DNA from: Plasmodium brasilianum
Taxonomy: Eukaryota > Apicomplexa > Aconoidasida > Haemosporida > Plasmodiidae
Reading direction: 5' to 3'
NCBI RefSeq assembly: GCF_023973825.1
Contig: NC_090120.1
Location: 1,743,501 to 1,807,500 of the forward strand
DNA length: 64,000 bases
In this document: one piece after another, positions 27,267-38,219 of the stretch
Layout of the letters: each line of letters begins with the position of its first letter
Position numbering within the stretch: position 1 is the first letter of the stretch
Position numbers and translations under genes: made by a program
The notes under the pieces: generated by a model
Seen by the model: only the letters and a program-made list of their open reading frames with translations
Databases searched by the model: none
What the model was told of the DNA's origin: nothing

Positions 27267-29033
27267 GAATAGTGTAGTATCATATAGAATTGTATATGCA
27301 TATATAGCTATAAAATAAACACATTGTACTTTGTGTACTATTTATTTTACTATTAAATAAAATATTTTTTTTTAGTGCATTCATTTTTTTTTTTTTTTTT
27401 TTTAACGGTTGCAAAATTGCAATATCGGTAATAAATGGTGTACACAAATTTTTGCGAAAAATAGTATTTTTCATAAAATAAAAAATAGTTCCTATGTGGT
27501 CCACAAAAATAATGTAAGACGGGTTTAACAAACAGAATGATAAATAGCTTGTTCAGTTATTAGAGTTATTGTACATAAGTATCGTATGCATTTGTATGTA
27601 TGTATGTATACATTTGTATGTATGTATGTATGCATATGTATATATGTATGCATACGTACGCATGTATACGTATGTATGTATGTCCGTCTTTTTGTTCGCA
27701 CCATTATGTCGGTATATTTTTTTGCTTTAACTGTAACGTAGCATACTATGTAGGACGTTATGTTTTATTTTGCAGTGCCTCAACTATTTTTCTTAACTCG
27801 TTTATCGTATTTTTATATATGTATTTTCTATTTACATATATTTTTATATTTTTTTTCTTGTAATTTGTGCCTTTTCTCTTTTTTTAAACTATTTTTGCAT
27901 CCGTGATATATAGCAAAATAGCAAAAATTTTCCTATTTTTTTTTTTTTTTTTCCGTTTGTCGAAATTTTAAAATTTGATAATTATAAAAAGAGAAAAACA
28001 AAAAAATGAAAAATTAAAAATGAAAAATTAAAAATTTAAAAAAAGAATGATTAAAAATGAATAGGGTAAAAAAATTAAAAAAAAAAAATTAAAAATAATT
28101 TAAAAGTTAATATTTTCAAAAATTTTTTTTAAATATTTTCAAAACAAAAATGGTAAACTTTTTTCTTTTCAACAAATATACCTACATTATAATAACAGTG
28201 AGAGAAACATGTAATATACGCATATAAGTATGTATATATGTATATATGTATGTATGAATATATGTATGTATATATGTATGCATATATGTATGGTATATCA
28301 AATTGCGCTGTTGGCAATTATAACTGTAAGAATGAGCAACTTCTCCTTCTAAAAACATTTTTTCTGCTTAAGCTATTTTTTTCTTGTTCTTTTCTTTTCT
28401 TTTTTTTTTTTTTTTTTTTACTTATTTTTAAGCTTTTTTTCGCACGTACTTAAAAATAAGTTTATTATTACAAATATTGTACGTGTATATATATACATAA
28501 AATTGAACTGCTTTTTCCATGAGATCCAAGGGACTTAAGAGTGCTTCTAAAAGAGCAAGTTGAAGAAAGAAATATGGAAGAATTTTATAAAAAGAGAAGC
28601 ATGCGAAAATAACAATAAATAGTAGTATATATATGTATATATGCTAAAGTTATAAGTGAAACTTAGGGCAAGTGTATTGTACCACCAACTGCTAAATTTT
28701 TAGTGTATATATATTCAAACCTACCTGAATACGTACATATTGTGTAGAGGCCGTATTATATATTTGCTTACATACCTGCGTACAACACATATTAAACTTA
28801 AGCCGCATTATATCTTTGCACTCATACACGCGTACTATATTTAAGCAGTATTAGACTGCCATACGTATATGTACACAACGTGGTTAGATACCCATTGAAC
28901 AAAGTACACAAACACATATACACACGACATATATATATATATATATATATACATACGCGCCTATTCCAGTGAGGCCACTTCCCGCCCCTCTGCCTCTTTC
29001 CCTGTTTTGAAAATTTAGAAGGAAAAAAGGATC
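27267..29033. other. Intergenic region upstream of RRP1
   Basis: Microsatellites of TATG type (27592-27685 and 28225-28292), several poly-A/T tracts of 14-20 nt, and a G+C-richer last 400 bases with a diverged direct repeat. The last 60 bases before the RRP1 ATG are pyrimidine-rich and should be the 5' UTR. Confidence 0.5.
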
Positions 29034-31129
29034 ATGAAGAATGCCGAACTGCAATTAATATTTGTTAAGTTAAGTCATGTTATCAAAGAGACGAGGGATG
29101 AAGGGATTGATATCCTCTATAAGTACGTAACAGACAAAAGGGAATCTCTTAATGTACGCAAAGTGGCATATATATGTAAAGGCTTGTTTTACTATTATTG
29201 GTTATGTTATTCTATGGATGAGCAGAGAGTAGCGGCTGTGAAAATATGTAAGTTAGTACATACATTTGATGGAAAAGAGAAAGATGATGAAAAGGTTCAA
29301 GTGTTTTTATTTGTAAAATGTTTTTTAAGTATTATGTCAAAGAAATATGAAACATTGGATTATTACCGATTGAATAAATTTTTATTTTTATTTCGAGTTT
29401 TTCAAGCTGAGTGTTTAATATTTTTACATAGCTATGGATGGAATTGTAATTATATTAAAATGTATAACAAAATAATTTTAAAGACTTTTGATGATAAGAA
29501 TGATGTTTTTTATAATTACATAGACACATTTTTTAAGGAATTTATTGCAAATGATAATTTTTTAGAAAGTAAAAATAAAAAAAAATCGTATACCACAAAG
29601 CAGTTTTTATTAATAGTTGATCCCTTTTTTAAAATTGTATGTAGGACTGAGAAGAAATATATTATTGATGTAATTCAAAAAAAAATTTTTTGTATTATAC
29701 TTAAAATGCCAAATGTTAAGATAGGTATATTACAGAAAAAAATAAGCAAATATATATCGAAATGTAAGAACAGCTATGGTACCAAAATTTTAAAAGGTTT
29801 TTACAATTTATCTGTTACTTCGAAGAAAGCAAACAAGTTGATATGTAAAAACAAAACACCTGTTTTTATTTCAGATTATTCAGAAAATAGTTATGAACAA
29901 AAAATGAGCCATTATAACATTATAGCTAGAAGAAATGCTATAAAATGCTTGCAAAAAGAACAGGCGGAAAGTAAAAAATCATTTAGTATAAATGAAAATA
30001 AAGAAAAGGAAAACATGGTGCAGTTAGGAATGGTAAGACACGGTGAAGTTAAGGAGAGGGACGATGAACTCGATTCTGTGAAGGGGGAAATTGGTACTAT
30101 GAAGGACGAAGTGGGTTCTATAAGGGGTGATGTTGGTACTTTGAAGGATGAAGTGGGTTCTATAAGGGATGACATTGTTACTTTGAGGGGGGAAGTGGAT
30201 TTCGATAAAGATGACATGGATTCCATGAGGGGTGAAGCTGGTTCTGAGAAGGATGACTTGGATTCGATGAGGTGTGAAATGGGTTCTATGAAGAATGACT
30301 TGGATTCGATGAGGTGTGAAATGGGTTCTATGAAGAATGACTTGGATTTTTTGCAAGATGAAGTTGTTTCTGTACGGGCTGTAGCAGGTTCAGAGGAGGA
30401 GAAAGTTGTCACTAAGGAGAATGAAGTTGCTTGTAAGAGTTCAGATGATATTTGTGAAGTTATTAGTAGAAAAAAAAGGAGTGGTAGGGAAGTTAATTGC
30501 ATACAAAAAAAAAAAAAAGACTCGGGCGAAAAAAGTGATAATATAGAGATGGGAAAAAAAAAAAAAAGAAAAACTAAAAAAGGGAAGAAAAAAGGGAAGA
30601 AAAAAGGGAAGGAAAAAGGGAAGGAAAATATTAAGGAACATGTTAAGGTAAAGGCGAAGCAAAATATGAATGAAAATGTGAAGAGAAATGTGAACAATTT
30701 TTACATATGTAATAAGAGTACAGTGAAAAAATGCAAGAAGAGTATTGAGAAAAAAAAAAAAGAAAATACGAAGAAACTGAATAATAAGAAGAATGCATAT
30801 TGTGAAGAGGAAGGTGAACCAAATTTAAGTATTTTAGATAGTATTAATAGAAGTAGGAAATCTTTTGTAGGTAGCATTATTATTGAGAATGATAAAGAAA
30901 CAGACTTACCTATTTATTCCATTAATCCATCTGACTTGAATGGGGGATGTATACAAAAAAGAATATTAAAGAAAAATAAATTAATAAAAAAAAAAAAGAA
31001 AGGCATCAATTTTATACTTGCAAAATCTACATTAGAAGAACTGAATAAATTAAAGGAGCCATTAGAAGAATTGAAGTATGAACAATCTATCATACAGAAC
31101 AACAGTTATTGTGCAAAGGGTGAAGAGAG

Positions 31130-31161
<32 letters not shown>

Positions 31162-31721
31162 ATAGAAGATTTAGAGATTATAGAAAAGCAAACTGACAAA
31201 ACGGAGAAAGTAGAGAAGAATACAAAAAAGGAAAAGAAAAGCGAATTAGAAAAGAAAAACAAATTAGAAAAGAAATTCGAATTAGGGAAGAAAAACAAAT
31301 TAGAAAAGAAAAACAAATTAGAAAAGAAAAACAAATTAGAAAAGAAAATCGAATTAGGGAAGAAAAACAAATTAGAAAAGAAAAACAAATTAGAAAAGAA
31401 AAGCAAATTAGAAAAAAAAAAAAAAAAAAAAAATTGGATGAAGAGAATGGAAAACAAAAACATAAGGATAAAACGAATGTGGAGAAGACCAACGCAGAGA
31501 ATAAATTGGAAAGTGAAACAACAGGAAAAATTAAAAGTGTTTTGGTAAAAAAAACAATTTTAAAAAAAGGAAAAACAAAATCCCATGTACCCAAAAAAGT
31601 ACATTTTAATTTAAATAAGAATACAATTGAATATATTCCACGTGTCAAAAAAAGAAGACTTAACACATACCTCTTTTTCGAGAATTTCCAAAAGTTCTTT
31701 AATATTCCTTCATTTTTATAG
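29034..31721 (+). CDS. RRP1: RRP1/Nop52 ribosomal RNA processing protein, frame broken at two poly-A tracts
   Basis: The first frame (29034-31160, 708 codons) opens with an RRP1/Nop52 domain (residues 1-250: helical, starting with ELQLIFVKLSHVIKETRDEGI, including FYYYWLCYSMDEQ and FLFLFRVFQAECL). A coiled-coil repeat region (about 340-450) and Lys-rich nucleolar-type tracts follow. The frame stops just after a 27-nt poly-A tract (31130-31156), but coding composition continues in the +1 frame (31157-31411, LEKKNK repeats) and returns to the original frame after a 22-nt poly-A tract (31412-31433). The last part, to a TAG at 31721, holds KKVHFNLNKNTIEYI, which resembles the C-terminal motif of RRP1 proteins. 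RRP1 acts in the nucleolus in 27S/60S pre-rRNA processing. The two breaks cancel, so I read this as one gene with homopolymer indels or slippage, not three genes. Confidence 0.82.
30055..30370 (+). repeat. Coding minisatellite of DEVGSIRGD-type units
   Basis: Imperfect 30- and 45-bp units encode alternating acidic/basic segments such as GSIRGDVGTLKDEV and DSMRCEMGSMKNDL; the latter is duplicated exactly. It forms the coiled-coil middle of the RRP1 protein. Confidence 0.85.
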
Positions 31722-32173
31722 GAGATAAGTTATCAAATGAATTGTAAAAATGAAAGGGGGGAAAACAAAAACATAAAAATAAAAAGCAGTAGTATATGTG
31801 TATGTATATATATATATATATAATGAATAATTTTCATTCACATTGAAGTTTTCATTTCTTTTCCCACCTGCTTAATTTTTTACAAGGTGTTTCTATTTTT
31901 CCATTTTTCAATTTTACTATTTTATAATTTTACAATTTTACCATACCCAATAATTTATTCCATTTTTTTTTTTAAAACAAACGCATATTTAATCCCCAGG
32001 AATATGAGAATGATATATCAAATAACATTTTACTCTGATTAATAAAACAACTATTCATTTTTTTTCCATTTTTAAATGTTTCTTCTTTAAAAAGAATTGT
32101 ATGAAACGTTTCATTTTTAGTAAATGAGGAAGCTCTGAAAGGAGTTGACCGAAAAAGTGAAGCCCATACATGC

Positions 32174-32237
<64 letters not shown>

Positions 32238-32416
32238 ATAATAAATAAAGGAAAATAAATAAATTATTGAATAAAACAAAATAATACATTACGTGCACAC
32301 GGAAAGAAAGGGGACAGTGTGGGATTAAGTGAAAGAAGAATTTATTTGTATGGAAAAATATAAAAAACTATTTGTCAAATAGTAAATTAAGGTGTTATGC
32401 TTACTCAAGGGTAGAG

Positions 32417-32453
<37 letters not shown>

Positions 32454-32542
32454 TACAAATGTGAAATTCTTTTGTGGCTACATAATATGAGAAGGGAAAA
32501 CAAATTAAAAAAATTGTTGCCTACATTTTATACAAAGTGAAA
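31722..32542. other. RRP1 3' flank with possible minus-strand exon
   Basis: Contains a TA microsatellite (32188-32229) and a 40-nt poly-A (about 32412-32451). A minus-strand frame at 31972-32144 (SSFTKNETFHTILFKEETF ... SWGLNMRLF, stop) has coding-like composition and a CTTTCAG acceptor at its start. No start codon was found upstream, so it is reported only as a candidate terminal exon. Confidence 0.4.
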
Positions 32543-33385
32543 ATGTATTACTTAAAAATATGTTTGAAAATATTTCTACTGCTTTTTTTGAGTTATGATT
32601 TCATCATTTTAAAAAGTGAAGATAGGATAGTTAAAGGTGATTTTTTAAAAAAAACTTATGAACTATTATTTGTTCAAAAGGACTCTTTTCCATCATACAT
32701 AAATCAAAATAATCAAATATCAATTTATTTCTGTAAGTCATGACAATCTGATTATGTTTTAAATAGAATAAAATTTTTTTTTGATTTCCTGAATGGTGGG
32801 GAGGAAACAGAAATTTATTTTGAAGATGACGAGTATGCAGCTGACCAGTCTGCAGTTAACCAGTACGCAGTTGACCAATCCACAGTTGACCAATCCACAG
32901 TTGACCAATCCACAGTTGACCAATCCACAGTTGACCAATCCACAGTTGACCAATCCACAGTTGACCAATCCACAGTTGACCAATCCACAATTGACAGTTC
33001 CGTGTATGACAGTAATAATAAGAGGAAGAAGTATGTAATATTCTTAAGGAGCATTAAAGCAGCATTATTTAATAGATTAATCTGTTATTTGATTGTTATC
33101 ATTTATATTTTAATTTCATTAAATATTATTTTCCCTAGAAACATGGAAGCTTTTATACCAACGTTTTTATTAAACCATGAAAAGTTTAAGGAGATATTTG
33201 AAAATTTTAGAAAAAAAAAAATTTGGGTTTTTGCTGCTATGTTTCTTTCGTATAATATTATACATGGTATACTGTGTAATACGGACAAAATTCATATATA
33301 TCAAAATAAAAATTTAATTTACAACGACCCCTATATAGAACACTTATTTGTTAAACAGTTGAGAGCCAAGTTAATAGAAATTTAG
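32543..33385 (+). CDS. Secreted/membrane protein with VDQST repeats, probably two exons
   Basis: Exon 1 starts at an ATG at 32543 (MYYLKICLKIFLLLFLSYDF), a clear signal peptide or anchor. It reaches a consensus donor GTAAGT at 32733. The second coding segment is open from about 32767 to a TAG at 33385. The best phase-matching acceptor is TTTTGAAG at 32824-32825, giving a 93-base intron; another acceptor cannot be excluded. Exon 2 encodes an acidic lead, about ten pentapeptide VDQST-type repeats, a basic linker, a hydrophobic segment (YLIVIIYILISLNIIFP), and a C-terminal region with a second hydrophobic stretch (WVFAAMFLSYNIIHGIL). No PEXEL motif is evident. I do not recognise the family. A surface, vacuolar or secretory-pathway membrane protein is likely. 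Confidence 0.65.
32837..32995 (+). repeat. 15-bp coding minisatellite (VDQST)
   Basis: About ten tandem copies of GTTGACCAATCCACA. The first three copies are diverged and the rest are almost identical, so expansion proceeded on the 3' side. The reading frame is preserved because the unit is a multiple of three. Confidence 0.92.
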
Positions 33386-35963
33386 AGGTGAAATGGGAAA
33401 TGGGAAGAAGAGTTTATATAAATCCTAGTTATGTGTGTGCGTATATATATATATATATGAGTGTTAGTATGTATGCATGGGTGTACGTATCTATATATAC
33501 ATATAAATGATAAAATTTATAAATGATAAAATTTATAAATGATAAAAGTGTCATAAACCACACGTGGCAGACATTTTTTGATAAATAAATTTTATTCCCA
33601 TTACACACATTTTAGAGGTACAAATAGGAGCAGTATGAAAGTATTGATTTTTTTTTTTTTTTTTATTATTTCCCTTTTAAGTAATTTCCACAAAATGTGT
33701 AACGAACACTGAACGAAAATAAATACATGTGTAAAATTTAATGAGTTTTTTTTTTTTTTTTAAATTATGCAATAATGTAAACACAGTCTGATTAAGAGTG
33801 CTAGCGTTTTTCTTATTTTATTTTACTTTATTTTTTGAGCCTCTTGAAAGGTAGTTAATCCTACGTTTAAGTAACAAAGTTTATGAACAAGTCATATAAT
33901 TTATTCATTTATTTATTTATTTATTCATTTATTTATTTATTCATTTATTTATTTATTCATTCATTCATTTATTTATTTATCCATTTATTTATTCATTTTT
34001 TTTTTTTTTTGAAGAAAACAATAGCGGAGAGACGACTATAAAAAAGCTGTTTTACTTTTTTGTAGCCTTTCTCAGCTGCTTATATCCTTTCTTTAGTAAT
34101 TAACTTTTTGCATTAATACTAACCGTATTGCTCAAAAGTGTTAAAAGAACATTCTTTTTTGTTTTGTTATGTTTTGTTTTGTTTTATTTCATTATTTTGT
34201 TATTGTCTTCTCTTCTTTCTTTTCTTTTCTTTTCTTTTCTTTTTCTTTTTTTTTTTTTTTTAAGCTTGAGCAGGGCAGGTCAACACATATAAAAAATATT
34301 AATTGTACATAATTTTATTCCTATCTTTCTTAATGTGAAATAAAAGAAAACAATAAAGTAGAACAATAAATAATAAGCATATTTCCTAAAATAAGATATT
34401 AATTTTGATACCTTTTATATGTTAGCTTTTGATATCATTTTATTGATATATTAAACCATAAATTATTATTCATTTTAAAATATAATAATAAAAATAAATG
34501 AAGTTATTTCCCAAAAAAGAAAATACATATCATGATAATGGGAGAAAAATACGAATAGCTGCAATCATTTTGCATGGTTTATTTATTTGTTCATTCATTT
34601 AATTGCGTATTCATTCATTTATTTGCATACTTATTTCCTTATATGTATTTACCTATATATTTATTATTTATTTATTTTTGCACACATGGAAATTGACATT
34701 GTGCTTACACATTCGGTCTTGCGTTTAGAGTTCCATAAGAGCTTAATTCTGTTATCAATAAAGGATTTCATATGTAGCACTTAAAATGTAAGAAGCATAC
34801 TCATTCATAGAAATAATTCAAATATGAAAAATCATAATATGCGCATGCAAATAAAGTTTTTATACATTTACCCACTGTTGCAAAAGGAACAAGAACATAA
34901 TAAGGACAGTTAAAAACTGAAAAGTTCTTTCTATTTTTATATATAAAAAGTATACAAAAGCAGTTGCTCATTTTTGCAGCCTATTATTTATTTTATTTAT
35001 TTTTTTTTAACAGTCCATAGTTTTTGAGTATGAAAATTGTCGCACAAGAAATTCTGCCTTTAAAAAATACGCGCATGCATATATGTAATAAGTATGTGTG
35101 AATATTTACATAAATGTAAATGTATATGTACATATATGCTTGTATGTTTATGCTTGTATGTTTATGCTTGTATGTTTATGCTTGTATGTTTATGCTTGTA
35201 TGTTTATGCTTGTATGTTTATGCATGTATGTTTATGTATGTATGTACATGTGCAATATGTTATATCACGCAAAGCTGAAAGAGTTTAAAAATTGGGAACC
35301 ACTGTTTGAGGTTGCAATAAATGTGCACTACTTTGAAAAAATAAAGCTGTGTGAAGAGTGTCAAGTAAACAGGAAATGACATAAAAAAATACTTCACAAT
35401 TAATAGGTCATAAAATAAGGACTAGTAGGATGCTTAGAATTTCTTAAAACAGCATATTTTTTATGAATTAATTTCCATAAAATACATGCATGCAACCAAA
35501 ACATTTTGTGGGCTAAGTTTGCTTTGCGCAGGAATTCTGAACAAGTTAAACAACAAAATGAGAATCATCAATAAATACATTAGATCAATTTTTTGTTTCA
35601 AACTTATGTCGAAAATAAACATAAACATAAATGTATTTTTTTAATTATTATATTTTATAATATTATTATTTTATCTGAATATCTTTTTTTTTTTTTGAAA
35701 ATATTAAAGCATTAAAATATAAAAAATTTGATATTTTGTTATATATTTCCCTATTTTTTTATTTTTATCATTTCACTTATTTCACCCTATTATACATTAT
35801 ACCTTATCATTTCATAAGATCATTATATCATATGCGTATTTTCTGCAACATTTTAAAGTTGTCTTAATAAGATAGAATATACCCATAAAATTCGTTATTC
35901 CATTGTTATATATACGCACATATACATATAAATATATTTATTTACGCATATAAAGAAGAAAAA
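33386..35963. other. Long intergenic region with unresolved exon-like segments
   Basis: Poly-T tracts, TTTATTTATTCA tandem words (33900-33996), TTTTCTTTTC runs and a 14-bp tandem GTTTATGCTTGTAT (about 35135-35230, seven copies). Segments around 34498-34590, 34688-34790, 35014-35090 and 35270-35380 have higher G+C and open frames bordered by splice-like sites on either strand, but no single model is phase-consistent. Confidence 0.45.
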
Positions 35964-37166
35964 ATGAAATTGGCATTAGGTTTATTCCTCACACTTGCAA
36001 TAGCAAGTAATTTTGGCTCTCGTTTCTTTGGTTATTTAGCCATGGGCGATTTGCTTGTATCGGGACAGATGAACAATTCACCCTATACTATGACATTAAG
36101 CAAAATGAACACAAAAATTACTAATAATGAACTTAATGACAAACAAGAAGAACAGAACAAAAATCTCAGGAGAAAAAGACAAGATGATTCGTCAGATGAT
36201 GTCAGTAGTAGTGACTCCGATATTCCATTCACAAGTAATGGTGATGATAAAACGATAGATGACCAAGTGTCCTATGAAGACTCCGATGGTAATGCAGCAC
36301 CAGGCAATGCAGCACCAGACTATAATGTATTCGATAATGCCCCAGGCAATGATGAATTCACTAATGCCCCAGACAATGATGAATTCGCTAATGCCCCAGG
36401 CAATGCAGCACCAGACTATAATGAATTCGATAATGCCCCAGGCAATGATGAATTCACTAATGCCCCAGACAATGATGAATTCGCTAATGCCCCAGGCAAT
36501 GATGAATTCGCTAATGCCCCAGGCAATGATGAATTCGCTAATTCCCCAGGCAATGCAGCACCAGACTATAATGAATTCGATAATGCCCCAGGCAATGATG
36601 AATTCACTAATGCCCCAGACAATGATGAATTCGCTAATGCCCCAGGCAATGATGAATTCGCTAATGCCCCAGGCAATGATGAATTCGCTAATTCCCCAGG
36701 CAATGCAGCACCAGACTATAATGAATTCGCTAATGCCCCATACAATGCAGCACCTGACTATAATGAATTCGCTAATGCCCCTGGCAATGCAGCACCAGAC
36801 TATGATAAATTCGCTAATGCCCCTGGCAATGCAGCACCAGATCATGGAGAACACGCTGGGGCATCAATAATATTTAATGGATCGAATGAATCCAAGGATT
36901 GTAATGGCGAAAAAAATGGAAACATATGGAGAACTGAATGTATATTTGATGATAAGGAAAGAAATAATAACATTAATAGAAAATGGAATGGGAAAATTAA
37001 TTTTACTATTAATGAAAAGAATGCTCAAGAAGTAGGACATAATATGGTTTTTCATTTAAATATTTCTTTGATTCCGGGCATGCAACAAGAATACTTAAAA
37101 AACATTTACACCGTTTTAACAGATTTAAAAAAATTGCTTGAAAATGCTCAAAAAAAGGAAAATTAA
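35964..37166 (+). CDS. Secreted repeat antigen-like protein (NAPGNDEF/NAAPDYNEF repeats)
   Basis: Single exon, 400 residues, starting with a textbook signal peptide (MKLALGLFLTLAIASNFG). Residues about 55-100 are charged, with a KNLRRKRQDD basic cluster that could be a protease site. Residues about 107-293 are tandem Asn/Pro/Asp-rich units of 9 (ANAPGNDEF) and 14 (ANSPGNAAPDYNEF) residues. The C-terminal ~105 residues are non-repetitive, with two cysteines (DCNGEKNGNIWRTEC) that could pair, NFT and NIS sequons, and an amphipathic end (LTDLKKLLENAQKK). There is no GPI signal or transmembrane helix, so it is probably soluble in the parasitophorous vacuole or on the surface by association. I do not recognise the family. 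Repeat antigens of this architecture are common among Plasmodium surface and vacuolar proteins. Confidence 0.8.
   Translation: MKLALGLFLTLAIASNFGSRFFGYLAMGDLLVSGQMNNSPYTMTLSKMNTKITNNELNDKQEEQNKNLRRKRQDDSSDDVSSSDSDIPFTSNGDDKTIDDQVSYEDSDGNAAPGNAAPDYNVFDNAPGNDEFTNAPDNDEFANAPGNAAPDYNEFDNAPGNDEFTNAPDNDEFANAPGNDEFANAPGNDEFANSPGNAAPDYNEFDNAPGNDEFTNAPDNDEFANAPGNDEFANAPGNDEFANSPGNAAPDYNEFANAPYNAAPDYNEFANAPGNAAPDYDKFANAPGNAAPDHGEHAGASIIFNGSNESKDCNGEKNGNIWRTECIFDDKERNNNINRKWNGKINFTINEKNAQEVGHNMVFHLNISLIPGMQQEYLKNIYTVLTDLKKLLENAQKKEN
36283..36842 (+). repeat. 27/42-bp coding repeats with exact 150-bp higher-order duplication
   Basis: GCTAATGCCCCAGGCAATGA-type units are arranged in a 150-bp higher-order block. 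The AATGCAGCACCAGACTATAA landmark recurs at about 36402, 36552 and 36702 with essentially identical sequence between, so the duplication is recent. Confidence 0.93.
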
Positions 37167-38219
37167 AATAAAATATATTAAGAAAAAATAAAGGTCACTT
37201 TACCATATTTTAGGGATTAGCTGTACGTATAATGTCCACTTACTAAGTTGTTCCATTTTTTGAAAAATTAGGATAAGTAACATCTCACATAATGAGAGGG
37301 GAGTGGTTTATGCGCATATGTACATATACATACATGAATATATACACGTATACATATATGTACATATATTTGTACGCAAGAGTAAATTAAAACAGTCCTG
37401 CATCGTATTATATATATATATACTTGCACTGTTTCATAAAATATTTACTCCTATTGATATAAAAGAGAGTTCCATAAAATTTAATACAGTTGTAAATCTT
37501 TATTTGTTAATGTAACTATTCTGCAAAGTGCACTGAAGCTAGATATATAATTCTTAACATGAGAAATATTTTTTTGTAAAAAAAAAAGAAAAAAAAAAAA
37601 ATTGAAATAACACTTGTGTAATTTTACTTGAATAAAATTTATGTCTTACACTTTTTTTTTTTTTGTTTATTTTATTTTTTTTTCGAATTAAAAATTCAAA
37701 AACATAATGATGATAATTTCATTTTTACATTCAAAATATGAATGTTTTTTCATTTAATTTCAATTGTGGTTGTTTAACAGTCATTTGGAGTAGAGTAAAA
37801 AAAAAAAAAAAAAAAAATAGGAGTTGAAAATGCTGACTGGCGCTTGTTTTCCTTTTTTTATCATCAATAATAATGTGTTATTATGGAAGAAGCACGAGTG
37901 CAAAAGAAAATTTGGCTCAAGTTTTTAACTATGTCAAGAGGGTGTACGCGTACGTATAATAAATATGTTTACATGTGTTTGTATGTTTGTATGTTTGTAC
38001 GTTTGTACGTTTGTACGTTTGTACGTTTGTACGTTTGTATGTTTGTATGTTTGTATGTACGTTTGTATGTATATATATATGTGCGTATGTTTATATATGT
38101 GCGTATGTTTATATGTGTGCGTATGTTTATATGTGTGCGTATGTTTATATGTGTGCGTATGTTTATATGTGGGCGTATGTTTATATGTGTGCGCATGTCC
38201 GTATGTGCACATAGATAAA
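37167..38219. other. Intergenic region with GTAC/GTAT minisatellites
   Basis: Contains poly-A tracts and (37977-38200) a 10-bp GTACGTTTGT array followed by an 18-bp GTGTGCGTATGTTTATAT array. Open frames across the arrays on both strands are repeat artefacts. Confidence 0.6.

Noticed and set aside
29912..30697. 261-codon antisense frame in RRP1
   Set aside because: Mirror of Lys/Glu-rich repeats, Phe/Ser-rich low complexity, no upstream signals.
32759..33054. Minus- and alternative-frame VNCGL/TNPQL/DWSTV repeat peptides
   Set aside because: Other phases of the 15-bp VDQST coding repeat; only the VDQST frame leads into a non-repetitive membrane domain.
36192..36854. 220-codon antisense frame and a 203-codon frame in another phase across the repeat antigen
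   Set aside because: Repeat units of 27 and 42 bp are multiples of three, so all phases stay open; no start context or conserved motif.
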